Assembly (NCBI GenBank): GCA_021793635.1
Contig: JAJYSI010000199.1
Coordinates: 1 to 6,483 of the forward strand
Source of the DNA: Bacteroidota bacterium
GTDB lineage: Bacteria > Bacteroidota > Ignavibacteria > Ignavibacteriales > Ignavibacteriaceae
Reading direction: 5' to 3'
DNA length: 6,483 bases
Within the stretch, counting starts at the first letter, position 1. The number at the start of each line of letters is the position of its first letter. Under the pieces are notes generated by a model, which was not told where the DNA came from, did not search any database, and was given only the letters and a program-made list of their open reading frames with translations. Made by a program: the position numbers and the translations under genes. Shown one piece after another: positions 1-6,483 of the stretch.

Positions 1-1
1 T

Positions 2-1078
2 ATTGCTCGAGCTGATATTTTTTATATGAAGTATTATGAAGCCTCTCATGACTCCTCTGTTTATAATAAAATTAAAATGTTGACGAACTTTTTACTCTAT
101 ATGCAATCAGATAATGGTTTCTTTAACAATTTTATTTTCGGAGATTATTCAAAAAACACAACTTACAAAACAAGTGTTGCAGAGCCGAATTGGTGGAGCT
201 GGCGCGCAATATGGGCACTTGCAAAGGCAGATAATTTTTTCATGAAGTATGATAAATCTTTTGTTTCCGATATTTCACCCCAACTTGAAAAAGCTGTTAA
301 AGTAACAAAGAAATGGCTGATCAAAAATGAGTCTGATTCAACTCAAAACTTCAGTGGCTTTAAGTTGCCTACGTGGCTACCTTTAGGGACTGCCGCTGAT
401 CAAGCTGCTGTAATTGTTAAAGGATTTCTGTCATATTACAAAGCTACTAATGATACGTTAGTCAGAAATGAAGCGATCCGATTATGTACCGGAATAGAAG
501 GAATGCAGGCAGGAGATGCGTCTTATTTACCTCATTATGCTTTCTTAAGCTGGCAGAATACATGGCATATGTGGGGGAACAATCAGGCGGAAGCTTTGAT
601 AGATGCAGGAATAATGTTGAATAATCATGAATATATAAAAAAGGCGCAAAAGGAAATTTGGGATTTTTATCCTTACCTAATCAAAGCTAATTATATGAGC
701 AGTTTTACGGTTGAGCACATCAAAGATACTGTGGTATACAAGGACAGTGCAAAGTTTGGCCAGATCGCCTACGGTATTAGCCCAATGGTATTGGCTAGCT
801 GTAAGTCATACAATGCTACAAAGGATTTGGCATCAGCCACTGTAGCTGGTCTTTTAGGTTGTTGGTTCTTTGGAAAAAATCCGGCTGGTAAACCGATGTA
901 TAATATCAATACCGGGGTTTGTTTTGATGGTATAAATAATGAAAATGAAATCAATATGAATAGCGGCGCGGAGTCTACTATCGAAGCCCTATTTTCTATG
1001 CTCGCGATTGATCAAAATCCTATTGCAAGAAAAATAGTCTGGAATTATTACAATGAGCATGTAAATAAACAAAAATAA
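2..1078 (+). CDS. Putative six-hairpin (alpha/alpha)6 glycosidase-like protein, 5' truncated
   Basis: The reading frame is open to the left edge: eight sense codons (IARADIFY) precede the first ATG at 26, and no ribosome binding site precedes that ATG, so the true start lies upstream. Numbered from the ATG at 26, 350 residues are visible and the gene ends at a TAA. The protein is mostly amphipathic helices separated by aromatic-rich loops, as in (alpha/alpha)6 toroid glycosidases. Landmarks are EPNWWSWRA (53-61), QNTWHMWGNNQAEAL (177-191), GCWFFGKNPAGKP (278-290) and NENEINMNSGAESTIEAL (305-322). The FGKNPAGKPMYNINTG stretch followed by NENEIN resembles in layout the GH9 C-terminus (G-x-NP-x-G-x-S-Y-V-x-G, then an NE motif carrying the catalytic acid), which would make E308 a candidate acid. 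That comparison is inference; the exact family is not recognised. There is no T9SS sorting domain at the C-terminus. Any signal peptide would be in the missing N-terminus. It is probably co-transcribed with the next gene, 39 bases downstream. Confidence 0.6.
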   Translation: MARADIFYMKYYEASHDSSVYNKIKMLTNFLLYMQSDNGFFNNFIFGDYSKNTTYKTSVAEPNWWSWRAIWALAKADNFFMKYDKSFVSDISPQLEKAVKVTKKWLIKNESDSTQNFSGFKLPTWLPLGTAADQAAVIVKGFLSYYKATNDTLVRNEAIRLCTGIEGMQAGDASYLPHYAFLSWQNTWHMWGNNQAEALIDAGIMLNNHEYIKKAQKEIWDFYPYLIKANYMSSFTVEHIKDTVVYKDSAKFGQIAYGISPMVLASCKSYNATKDLASATVAGLLGCWFFGKNPAGKPMYNINTGVCFDGINNENEINMNSGAESTIEALFSMLAIDQNPIARKIVWNYYNEHVNKQK

Positions 1079-1093
1079 GAAAACTTTTTAATT

Positions 1094-1100
1094 GGGGGAA
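1094..1100 (+). promoter_or_regulatory. Purine-rich SD-like run in the gap before the modular secreted protein
   Basis: The 39-base gap between the first two genes contains GGGGGAA, but its end lies 17 bases before the ATG at 1118, too far for an ordinary Shine-Dalgarno site. An in-frame TAG at 1109-1111 rules out an earlier start in this frame. The rest of the gap is A/T-rich with a small AAAATTTT palindrome. I see no convincing promoter or terminator, which agrees with readthrough from the first gene. Confidence 0.25.
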
Positions 1101-1117
1101 AATTTTATTAGATCATT

Positions 1118-1210
1118 ATGAAAAACCAATTAAAATATCGTCTAGTTAGAAAAATCTTTTTAAGCATAATAATTTTTTTAATTATGAATAGAAGTGAATT
1201 TCCCCAACAA
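1118..1210 (+). other. Signal peptide coding segment
   Basis: Residues 1-31 carry several Lys/Arg followed by about 11 hydrophobic residues (IFLSIIIFLIM), then a polar stretch ending near FPQQ. This is a classic Sec signal, required before T9SS passage across the outer membrane. The exact cleavage point is not determined; somewhere around residues 25-32 is likely. Confidence 0.75.
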
Positions 1211-4200
1211 ATAAATATCACGCAGATTGATAGTATGCCCAATTTACCCACACCGTACTTAATGCGCGATTGGAAAAAAGTAGCTCAAGGTTATGATTCT
1301 TTAGTTTTTAATTTGAATGCAAGTGGACAATATCTACCGTTAGTTTGGACGGATAATAATGCCACAAATTATACAGGCCCAAGATTCGGACTTCATACTG
1401 TTGTAGGAACTACAGCGCCAACATCTGCCGAAGCAATAAATTGTATTCCAGCATTAGTCGGAGCGTCTTTAGTTGGAATTGACAAATCGAATCAGGATGG
1501 CTATAACGGCTATAACTGGGTTGGGATGGCTCAGGAATGGTTTAATAAAGCAAATGGACAAAACGTTTATAAAAATCAGCCTAACGATTTGACTAATGAT
1601 GACTGGTGGTACGAAACAATGCCCAATGTTTTTTTCTACCAGCTTTATTCATTGTACCCAAATGTCGGAGACTTTCATAATCAGTTTATAAGCGTAGCTG
1701 ATCAATGGTTAAAAGCTGTTTATGCAATGGGCGGAAGTACAACGCCCTGGCAAATTCCCAACATGGACCATCGAGGCTGGGATTTTCCGACTATGACACC
1801 TACAGATGCAACTCCCCATGAACCTGAGGCAGCAGGAGCTATAGCGTGGCTGCTTTATAATGCATACGTGAAAACCGGCAATGAAAAATACCGAGTTGGC
1901 ACTGAACTCTCAATGGAATTTCTGAATAATTGGAACAGTAATCCCGCTTATGAAATCCAATTACCTTATGGTGTATACACAGCAGCAAGAATGAATGCAG
2001 AATTGGGAACTAACTACGACATTGTTAAACTGGTTAATTGGTGCTTCAATATAACGCAACTAAGAGAATGGGGCGTAATGTCAAACGCCAGCTATGCAAA
2101 TTATGCAAATTGGGGCGGCTTGGATTGTGATGGGTTAGTTGGTGAAATAAATTACACCAACAATTATGCATTTGTAATGAATGGATTCGAACAGGTTGGC
2201 GCATTAGTTCCGATGGTTAGGTACGACCCAAGATTTGCAAAAGCCATTGGTAAATGGGTCTTGAATGTTGCAAATGCTTCGCGCCTCTTTTATCCTAAAT
2301 ATTTACCTGCAGCTAACCAGGATACAGCAAGCAAAAGTTGGGCTGACAAATATGATCCTAATTCTTATATTGCGCATGAAGCAATGCATCAGTATTCACC
2401 AAATTCAGGTTCTATATCGCCCTTCGCTTCCGGAGATGCTGAAACCGGTGGCTGGGGATTGACAAATCTTTCTCTTTATAGTTCATCACACGTTGGGATT
2501 TTGGGCGGCATAATAGATACTACAAATGTAGAAGGTATTTTACAGCTTAATCTTTTGAAAACGGATTATTTCCACGATACTGCTTATCCAACTTATCTTT
2601 ATTACAATCCTTTTCTAATTGATAAATCAGTTACAATAAATGTCGGGAGTAGTTCTGTTGACATATATGATGTAGTATCGAAGACTTTTATAAAAAACGG
2701 AGTGACAGGTTCGACAAATATTATTATACCGGCAAATTCTGCAGTGATTGCTGTCCTTGCCCCTGCTGGGGGAACACGAACCTATAACCTTAAGAAATTT
2801 TTAATAAATGGAGTTGTTGTTGACTACCAGTCGAACAATGTTGTAGCGAACTACCCTCCGCGAATAAAATCATTAGCGCCTTTACCGGCAACAATATTAA
2901 TTTCAGATACAGTTAAAATGTATTGTACTGCTGTAGACCCTGACAACGATTCTATGTCCTATACATGGAAATCTTCATTAGGCTCAATAATCGGAACAGG
3001 GAATCTGGTAAACTGGGTTGCCCCGAATTCTGCAGGAAATTATATAGTATCATGTATAGTATCAGATAGCTATGGTCTGATAGATTCAGTCAGCGATACT
3101 TTAAGTGTTGTAAAATCAATATATCATCTTCCTGTTATTAACAGTATAAATGCTACTCCACGGAAAATAAATATTGATTCAGCAACAGTATTCAAATGTT
3201 TTGCAAGCGACAGCAGCAATTATAACTTGACTTATTCATGGTATTCTCCTTACGGAAGTATTTCCGGAAGCGGTTCGTCCGTAACCTGGACTGCGCCGCA
3301 TGCAGCTGGGAATTATTATGTATACTGTACAGTAAGTGATGGTCAAGGAGGAATTGTAACTGACAGTCTAGATGTTGAGGTAAGAGATTTGTCTGTTTTT
3401 CAATCTGGTAATCTAATGGCATATTATCCTCTTGATGGAAATGCCAATGATGAAAGCGGCAATAATAATAACGGGACAAACAACGGTGCTACTCAAGTTT
3501 CTGATCGTTTCGGAAATTTAAACGGGGCATATTATTTTAATGGAAAAACAAGTTACGTCCTCGTTCCAGCGTCAACAAGTCTGAATTTCCAAAATGCGAT
3601 TACAATAAATTTCTGGATGAAAGTTGCTGCTTTTAATGGAAGCGAGCAATATGTCATATCTCAAGGAAGTTATGAAAATAGATTAAAAATATCAATAACA
3701 CAGAGTAATTACCTGAGATGGACTATTAAGACTAGCAACACAAAAAATAACGGAATCATTGACCTTGATTCGGAAACCAAATTAGTAACCGGTACCTGGT
3801 ATAATGTTAATGTTATTTACAGCGGATCTGATTATGAAATTTATCTTAACGGGAATCTTGATTCGTTTTCATCGTGGTCGGGATCAATACTTCAGACAAG
3901 TACAAGTATGACATTTGGGCAAATGATTCCTACCGATAACACATATAATTTTAACGGTACTTTAGATGATATTAGAATATTTGATTATGCTCTTTCGCTT
4001 CAGCAGATTTCTAATTTGTTTAATCCGAACACTACAGGAATTGCGTCTAACTCAGATTTAATTCCAACTGAAACAAAGCTTATGCAAAATTACCCTAATC
4101 CATTCAACCCAAGTACTGTCATTACATTTCTGCTTAATAAAAGCTCAAATATTAGTTTAAGCATTTATAATATGCTTGGCCAAAAAATTGCTGATTTAGC

Positions 4201-4330
4201 TAAAGGCTATTTCACTTCGGGAAGTCATTCACTGAATTGGAATGCAATCAATTTTGCAAGTGGAATTTATTATTATGAATTAAGAACAAACTCTCAACGA
4301 TTTATAAAAAAAATGATACTAATAAAATAG
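1118..4330 (+). CDS. T9SS-exported modular protein: unassigned catalytic-like domain, two Ig-like repeats, LamG domain, sorting domain
   Basis: This complete 1070-residue gene starts at the first ATG after an in-frame TAG (1109-1111), and that start gives a good Sec signal peptide (basic KNQLKYRLVRK, then IFLSIIIFLIM; no lipobox Cys). Residues about 32-480 form a large Trp/Tyr-rich, probably mainly helical domain. It has DDWWYE (161-166), HEPEAAGAIAWLL (234-246), NGFEQVGAL (355-363) and GDAETGGWG (439-447). Its acidic residues E166, E235, E237, E358, D440 and E442 are candidates for catalysis, by inference only. A small beta domain follows (about 480-575), of the kind that often caps toroid glycosidases. 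Two Ig-like repeats (580-670, 671-760), a LamG/concanavalin-like domain (766-968, LMAYYPLDGNANDESGN to DDIRIFDYALS) and a T9SS type A sorting domain (985-1070) complete it. The family of the N-terminal domain is not recognised. The architecture fits a cell-surface or released polysaccharide-active enzyme or a glycan-binding protein. It is flanked closely by two carbohydrate-active genes on the same strand. Confidence 0.85.
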   Translation: MKNQLKYRLVRKIFLSIIIFLIMNRSEFPQQINITQIDSMPNLPTPYLMRDWKKVAQGYDSLVFNLNASGQYLPLVWTDNNATNYTGPRFGLHTVVGTTAPTSAEAINCIPALVGASLVGIDKSNQDGYNGYNWVGMAQEWFNKANGQNVYKNQPNDLTNDDWWYETMPNVFFYQLYSLYPNVGDFHNQFISVADQWLKAVYAMGGSTTPWQIPNMDHRGWDFPTMTPTDATPHEPEAAGAIAWLLYNAYVKTGNEKYRVGTELSMEFLNNWNSNPAYEIQLPYGVYTAARMNAELGTNYDIVKLVNWCFNITQLREWGVMSNASYANYANWGGLDCDGLVGEINYTNNYAFVMNGFEQVGALVPMVRYDPRFAKAIGKWVLNVANASRLFYPKYLPAANQDTASKSWADKYDPNSYIAHEAMHQYSPNSGSISPFASGDAETGGWGLTNLSLYSSSHVGILGGIIDTTNVEGILQLNLLKTDYFHDTAYPTYLYYNPFLIDKSVTINVGSSSVDIYDVVSKTFIKNGVTGSTNIIIPANSAVIAVLAPAGGTRTYNLKKFLINGVVVDYQSNNVVANYPPRIKSLAPLPATILISDTVKMYCTAVDPDNDSMSYTWKSSLGSIIGTGNLVNWVAPNSAGNYIVSCIVSDSYGLIDSVSDTLSVVKSIYHLPVINSINATPRKINIDSATVFKCFASDSSNYNLTYSWYSPYGSISGSGSSVTWTAPHAAGNYYVYCTVSDGQGGIVTDSLDVEVRDLSVFQSGNLMAYYPLDGNANDESGNNNNGTNNGATQVSDRFGNLNGAYYFNGKTSYVLVPASTSLNFQNAITINFWMKVAAFNGSEQYVISQGSYENRLKISITQSNYLRWTIKTSNTKNNGIIDLDSETKLVTGTWYNVNVIYSGSDYEIYLNGNLDSFSSWSGSILQTSTSMTFGQMIPTDNTYNFNGTLDDIRIFDYALSLQQISNLFNPNTTGIASNSDLIPTETKLMQNYPNPFNPSTVITFLLNKSSNISLSIYNMLGQKIADLAKGYFTSGSHSLNWNAINFASGIYYYELRTNSQRFIKKMILIK
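2855..3400 (+). repeat. Two tandem Ig-like domain repeats, 273-base period
   Basis: Within the modular protein, residues 580-670 and 671-761 are diverged copies. The Cys-Trp-Cys core is C603/W617/C646 in the first and C694/W708/C737 in the second, giving an offset of exactly 91 residues at each position. Shared wording includes YTWKSSLGSIIGTG versus YSWYSPYGSISGSG, and AGNYIVSCIVSD versus AGNYYVYCTVSD. The Cys pairs could form the intradomain disulphides of an Ig fold, consistent with export. These domains probably act as spacers between the N-terminal domain and the LamG domain. Confidence 0.8.
3413..4021 (+). other. LamG / concanavalin A-like domain segment
   Basis: Residues 766-968 begin with LMAYYPLDGNANDESGNNNN, the usual opening of LamG-like (LamG_3 type) jelly-roll domains. 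They continue through YYFNGKTSYVLVP, ITINFWMK and WYNVNVIYSGSDYEIYLNG, and close with FNGTLDDIRIFDYALS. Domains of this type bind carbohydrates or mediate adhesion in secreted bacterial proteins. The ligand cannot be told from the sequence. Confidence 0.85.
4070..4327 (+). other. T9SS type A C-terminal sorting domain segment
   Basis: Residues 985-1070 contain KLMQNYPNPFNPSTVITF, the IYNMLGQKIADL strand, a LNWNAINFASGIYYYEL block and the closing RFIKKMILIK. These are the ordered motifs of the Por secretion system sorting domain. It directs the protein across the outer membrane, where the domain is normally removed and the protein released or anchored. The NPFNPST form is typical of Ignavibacteria/Chlorobi-group proteins. 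Confidence 0.95.
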
Positions 4331-4332
4331 GA
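4329..4332 (+). promoter_or_regulatory. Ribosome binding site overlapping the upstream stop codon
   Basis: AGGA shares its first two bases with the TAG stop (4328-4330) of the modular protein and lies 6 bases before the TTG at 4339. It is the best evidence for choosing TTG as the start of the beta-mannosidase, and it suggests that translation of the two genes is coupled. Confidence 0.6.
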
Positions 4333-4338
4333 AATAAA

Positions 4339-6483
4339 TTGAAGAAAAAATATTTATTGCATGGCAATTGGAAATTTTCCTTAAAAAAAACTCACGAAAT
4401 AATACCGGTTGCGCTTAAAAATAAGATAAAGGAAGGTAAGTGGCTCAAGGCTACGGTTCCGGGAACTGTCCAAACAGATTTGCTCAATCATAAGTTAATT
4501 CCTGAGCCTTTTTATTCCGACAATGAAACTAAGCTTCAATGGATCGGAAAACAAAATTGGACATATAAGACTTCATTTGATCTGCCTGAAGACTATGATC
4601 TCGCAAAAAAAATATTTCTTGTTATGGAAGGAATTGATACTTCAGCGGTAGTAATTTTGAACGGAACCATGCTGGGTCCAGTGGAAAATATGTTTCGCCT
4701 CTATAAGTTTGAGATATCAAAACATATATTGAAAAAAAATAATGAGCTGGAAATTCTTTTTATCTCTCCTGAAATTTATGCAAAACAGCTTGAGTCAAAA
4801 TTAGGCAAGCTTCCTGTTGCTTTGAGATCTGAAAGAGTTTATTTACGAAAAGCACAATATTCCTTTGGATGGGATTGGGGCCCGACGTTTTTAACTCAAG
4901 GAATATGGAGACCAATTTATTTGCTCCAAACAGATGAATATTGTTTTGAAAACTTTTCTTTTAATACAATCTCTGTCAGTGAACAAAATTCAAAAGCTAA
5001 AGTAAGTATTAAAGCAAAACTAAATAAAGCAATTTCCTCAAGCCTAAATATAAAGATAAAAATTGGGGACTTAAATTCCGTCTATGAATTTAATGAAACT
5101 ATTTCCGGCACAGACCTTTTCCAAAAAGAATATAATCTTGAGAATATTAAACTTTGGTGGCCCAATGGCTACGGAAATCCTCATCTTTATAGTTTGCAGA
5201 TTCAACTTGTGGATGACGATAATATTTTAGATGAAATAAATAAAAAGATTGGAATAAGAACTGTAAATTTAATCTTGAAAGAAAATGACAAGAACACATT
5301 TCGTTTTCAAATAAACGGATATCCGGTTTTTGCGAAAGGCGCTAACTGGATTCCGGGAGATTCATTCTTACCCCGTGTAACTGCCGCTAAATATGAAAAG
5401 CTCCTATCGCTTGCTAAAGAGGGGAACATGAATATTCTTCGTGTTTGGGGCGGCGGAATTTATGAAGATGATATTTTTTATGAACTTTGCGATCAGCTAG
5501 GTCTAATGGTATGGCAGGATTTTATGTTTGCATGTGCTTCTTACCCGGAGCACCGGGAATTTATTGAAAATATTTCGGAAGAAATAAAACAAAATGTATC
5601 CCGGCTTAAAAATCATCCAAGCATAATTATCTGGTGCGGCAATAATGAAAATGAATGGATTTGGCATAGAGCCTTTAATAAATCATATAAAGAAATGCCG
5701 GGCTATAAAATATATCATGATGTAATTCCCACAATCTTGAGTGAGGCCGACCCAGACCGACCTTATTGGGAGTCAACTCCGTTTGGTCATGACGAAGATC
5801 CGAATTCTGAAAACAGCGGTAACAGACATCAATGGGATTTGTGGAGTAATTGGGTCGATTATAATAAAGTCGAAAATGATAAAAGCCTTTTTGTGACTGA
5901 ATTCGGATTTCAAGCTCCGGCAAACCCGGATACTTTTTTAAATGTTTTACCGAAGGAGGAAAGGTTTCCCCAAAGTAAAATTTTTGAATATCATAATAAA
6001 CAAGTTGAAGGACCCGAAAGACTTGTAAAATTTCTTTCTTCACATCTTCCTTTAACGAACAAATTAGATGATTTTATTTATTTGACTCAATTGAATCAAG
6101 GTTTTGCATTGAAAAAATGCCTGGAGCATTGGCAGGCACGAATCCCAGAAACTAACGGTTCAATAATCTGGCAAATAAATGATGTCTGGCCTGTATCAAG
6201 CTGGTCATTGATTGATTCAGGTATGATTCCCAAGTTATCCTATTACTTTGTGAAGCAAGCTTTTAATCCTCAAATTATTCTATTTGAGCGGAAAGAGAAA
6301 AAAGTTTATGTGAGTATACAAAATAATTCTTTTGAAAATTTTTCCGGCAAGGTAAAAATTCAAATTGTAAATCTACCAAAGGGAAAGGTTCATGATGTTG
6401 CTCTTAAAAAAGTAGTTGTGGAACCTGGTGAGAAACGTGCAATCATTTCTGTCCAAGATTCCGAAAATCATCCGGGTGAAAAT
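4339..6483 (+). CDS. GH2 beta-mannosidase, 3' truncated, TTG start
   Basis: The frame is open from TTG 4339 to the last base, giving 715 residues without a stop. GH2 beta-mannosidases are usually about 800-860 residues, so roughly 100-140 are missing. The enzyme hydrolyses terminal non-reducing beta-mannosyl residues with retention. Domains are an N-terminal jelly roll (about 1-190, opening LLHGNWKF), an Ig-like sandwich (about 195-310), a TIM barrel (about 315-640) and the start of a C-terminal Ig domain. FGWDWGP (176-182) and GIWRPIYL are signature wording of beta-mannosidases rather than GH2 galactosidases or glucuronidases. WCGNNENEW (432-440) holds the acid/base, most likely E437, and VTEFGFQ (519-525) holds the nucleophile E521. 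RVWGGGIYEDD and WQINDVWP are also typical. No ATG precedes the LLHGNWKF motif in frame; TTG 4339 has AGGA 6 bases before it. TTG 4357 is an in-frame alternative but would remove residues before the conserved motif. There is no signal peptide, so a cytoplasmic location is likely. The gene follows the modular protein by 8 bases. Confidence 0.93.
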   Translation, partial: MKKKYLLHGNWKFSLKKTHEIIPVALKNKIKEGKWLKATVPGTVQTDLLNHKLIPEPFYSDNETKLQWIGKQNWTYKTSFDLPEDYDLAKKIFLVMEGIDTSAVVILNGTMLGPVENMFRLYKFEISKHILKKNNELEILFISPEIYAKQLESKLGKLPVALRSERVYLRKAQYSFGWDWGPTFLTQGIWRPIYLLQTDEYCFENFSFNTISVSEQNSKAKVSIKAKLNKAISSSLNIKIKIGDLNSVYEFNETISGTDLFQKEYNLENIKLWWPNGYGNPHLYSLQIQLVDDDNILDEINKKIGIRTVNLILKENDKNTFRFQINGYPVFAKGANWIPGDSFLPRVTAAKYEKLLSLAKEGNMNILRVWGGGIYEDDIFYELCDQLGLMVWQDFMFACASYPEHREFIENISEEIKQNVSRLKNHPSIIIWCGNNENEWIWHRAFNKSYKEMPGYKIYHDVIPTILSEADPDRPYWESTPFGHDEDPNSENSGNRHQWDLWSNWVDYNKVENDKSLFVTEFGFQAPANPDTFLNVLPKEERFPQSKIFEYHNKQVEGPERLVKFLSSHLPLTNKLDDFIYLTQLNQGFALKKCLEHWQARIPETNGSIIWQINDVWPVSSWSLIDSGMIPKLSYYFVKQAFNPQIILFERKEKKVYVSIQNNSFENFSGKVKIQIVNLPKGKVHDVALKKVVVEPGEKRAIISVQDSENHPGEN

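Noticed and set aside
26..28. ATG at 26 as the true start of the first gene
   Set aside because: The frame is open to the left edge with helix-like residues (ARADIFYMKYY), no ribosome binding site precedes it, and a start here would leave a toroid protein without its first helices.
769..954. 61-codon open frame on the minus strand
   Set aside because: It is antisense to the conserved C-terminal motifs of the first gene, with no protein-like features.
2265..2462. 65-codon open frame in another + frame
   Set aside because: It is wholly inside the modular protein's reading frame, and that frame carries conserved domain wording through this stretch.
3043..3064. Direct repeat TATAGTATCA twice in 22 bases, considered as a regulatory operator
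   Set aside because: It encodes the IVS-C-IVS strand of the first Ig-like domain and sits deep inside a coding region, so chance and codon bias explain it.
3192..3479. 95-codon open frame on the minus strand
   Set aside because: It is antisense to the second Ig repeat and the start of LamG, with a low-complexity His/Gln-rich translation and no domain.
4321..4345. Possible terminator between the second and third genes
   Set aside because: No stem-loop with a T-tract is present in the 8-base gap or just around it, and the next gene's RBS occupies the space.
4361..4363. ATG at 4361 as start of the beta-mannosidase
   Set aside because: It is out of frame with the GH2 coding sequence. The frame carrying all catalytic motifs opens at TTG 4339.
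5675..6043. 122-codon open frame on the minus strand
   Set aside because: It lies antisense inside the GH2 TIM barrel, including the nucleophile region. Its translation shows no recognisable domain, so it is a shadow frame.

Overview
The window looks like carbohydrate-degradation DNA from a bacterium of the Bacteroidota/Chlorobi/Ignavibacteriota group. The main clue is the C-terminal type IX secretion (T9SS) sorting domain on the middle gene, which has a 'QNYPNPFNPST' core and a 'SGIYYYEL' end. That wording is especially common in Ignavibacteria-type genomes. The DNA is AT-rich and coding density is very high. The lineage call is an inference from these signals.

Three genes lie head to tail on the + strand and fill nearly the whole window. 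(1) Positions 2-1078 hold the C-terminal part of a helical-toroid protein whose motifs resemble six-hairpin glycosidases and, distantly, GH9. Its start lies outside the window. (2) After a 39-base gap, positions 1118-4330 hold a complete 1070-residue exported modular protein. It has a signal peptide, a large aromatic-rich domain I cannot assign to a named family, a small beta domain, two Ig-like repeats, a LamG/concanavalin-like domain and a T9SS sorting domain. (3) After only 8 bases, positions 4339-6483 hold a GH2 beta-mannosidase. It starts at TTG and runs off the right edge after 715 codons. It is easy to miss because it has neither an ATG start nor a stop codon inside the window.

The tight, same-strand spacing suggests one transcription unit. 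A plausible division of labour is that the T9SS-exported protein binds or cuts a polysaccharide or glycan at the cell surface, the first protein trims fragments, and the signal-less GH2 enzyme removes terminal beta-mannose inside the cell. Only the GH2 activity is strongly supported by sequence motifs. The substrate of the locus (mannan, glucomannan or N-glycan-like material) is inferred from that one enzyme. I saw no RNA genes, CRISPR, insertion sequences, SusC/SusD genes or strong terminators.
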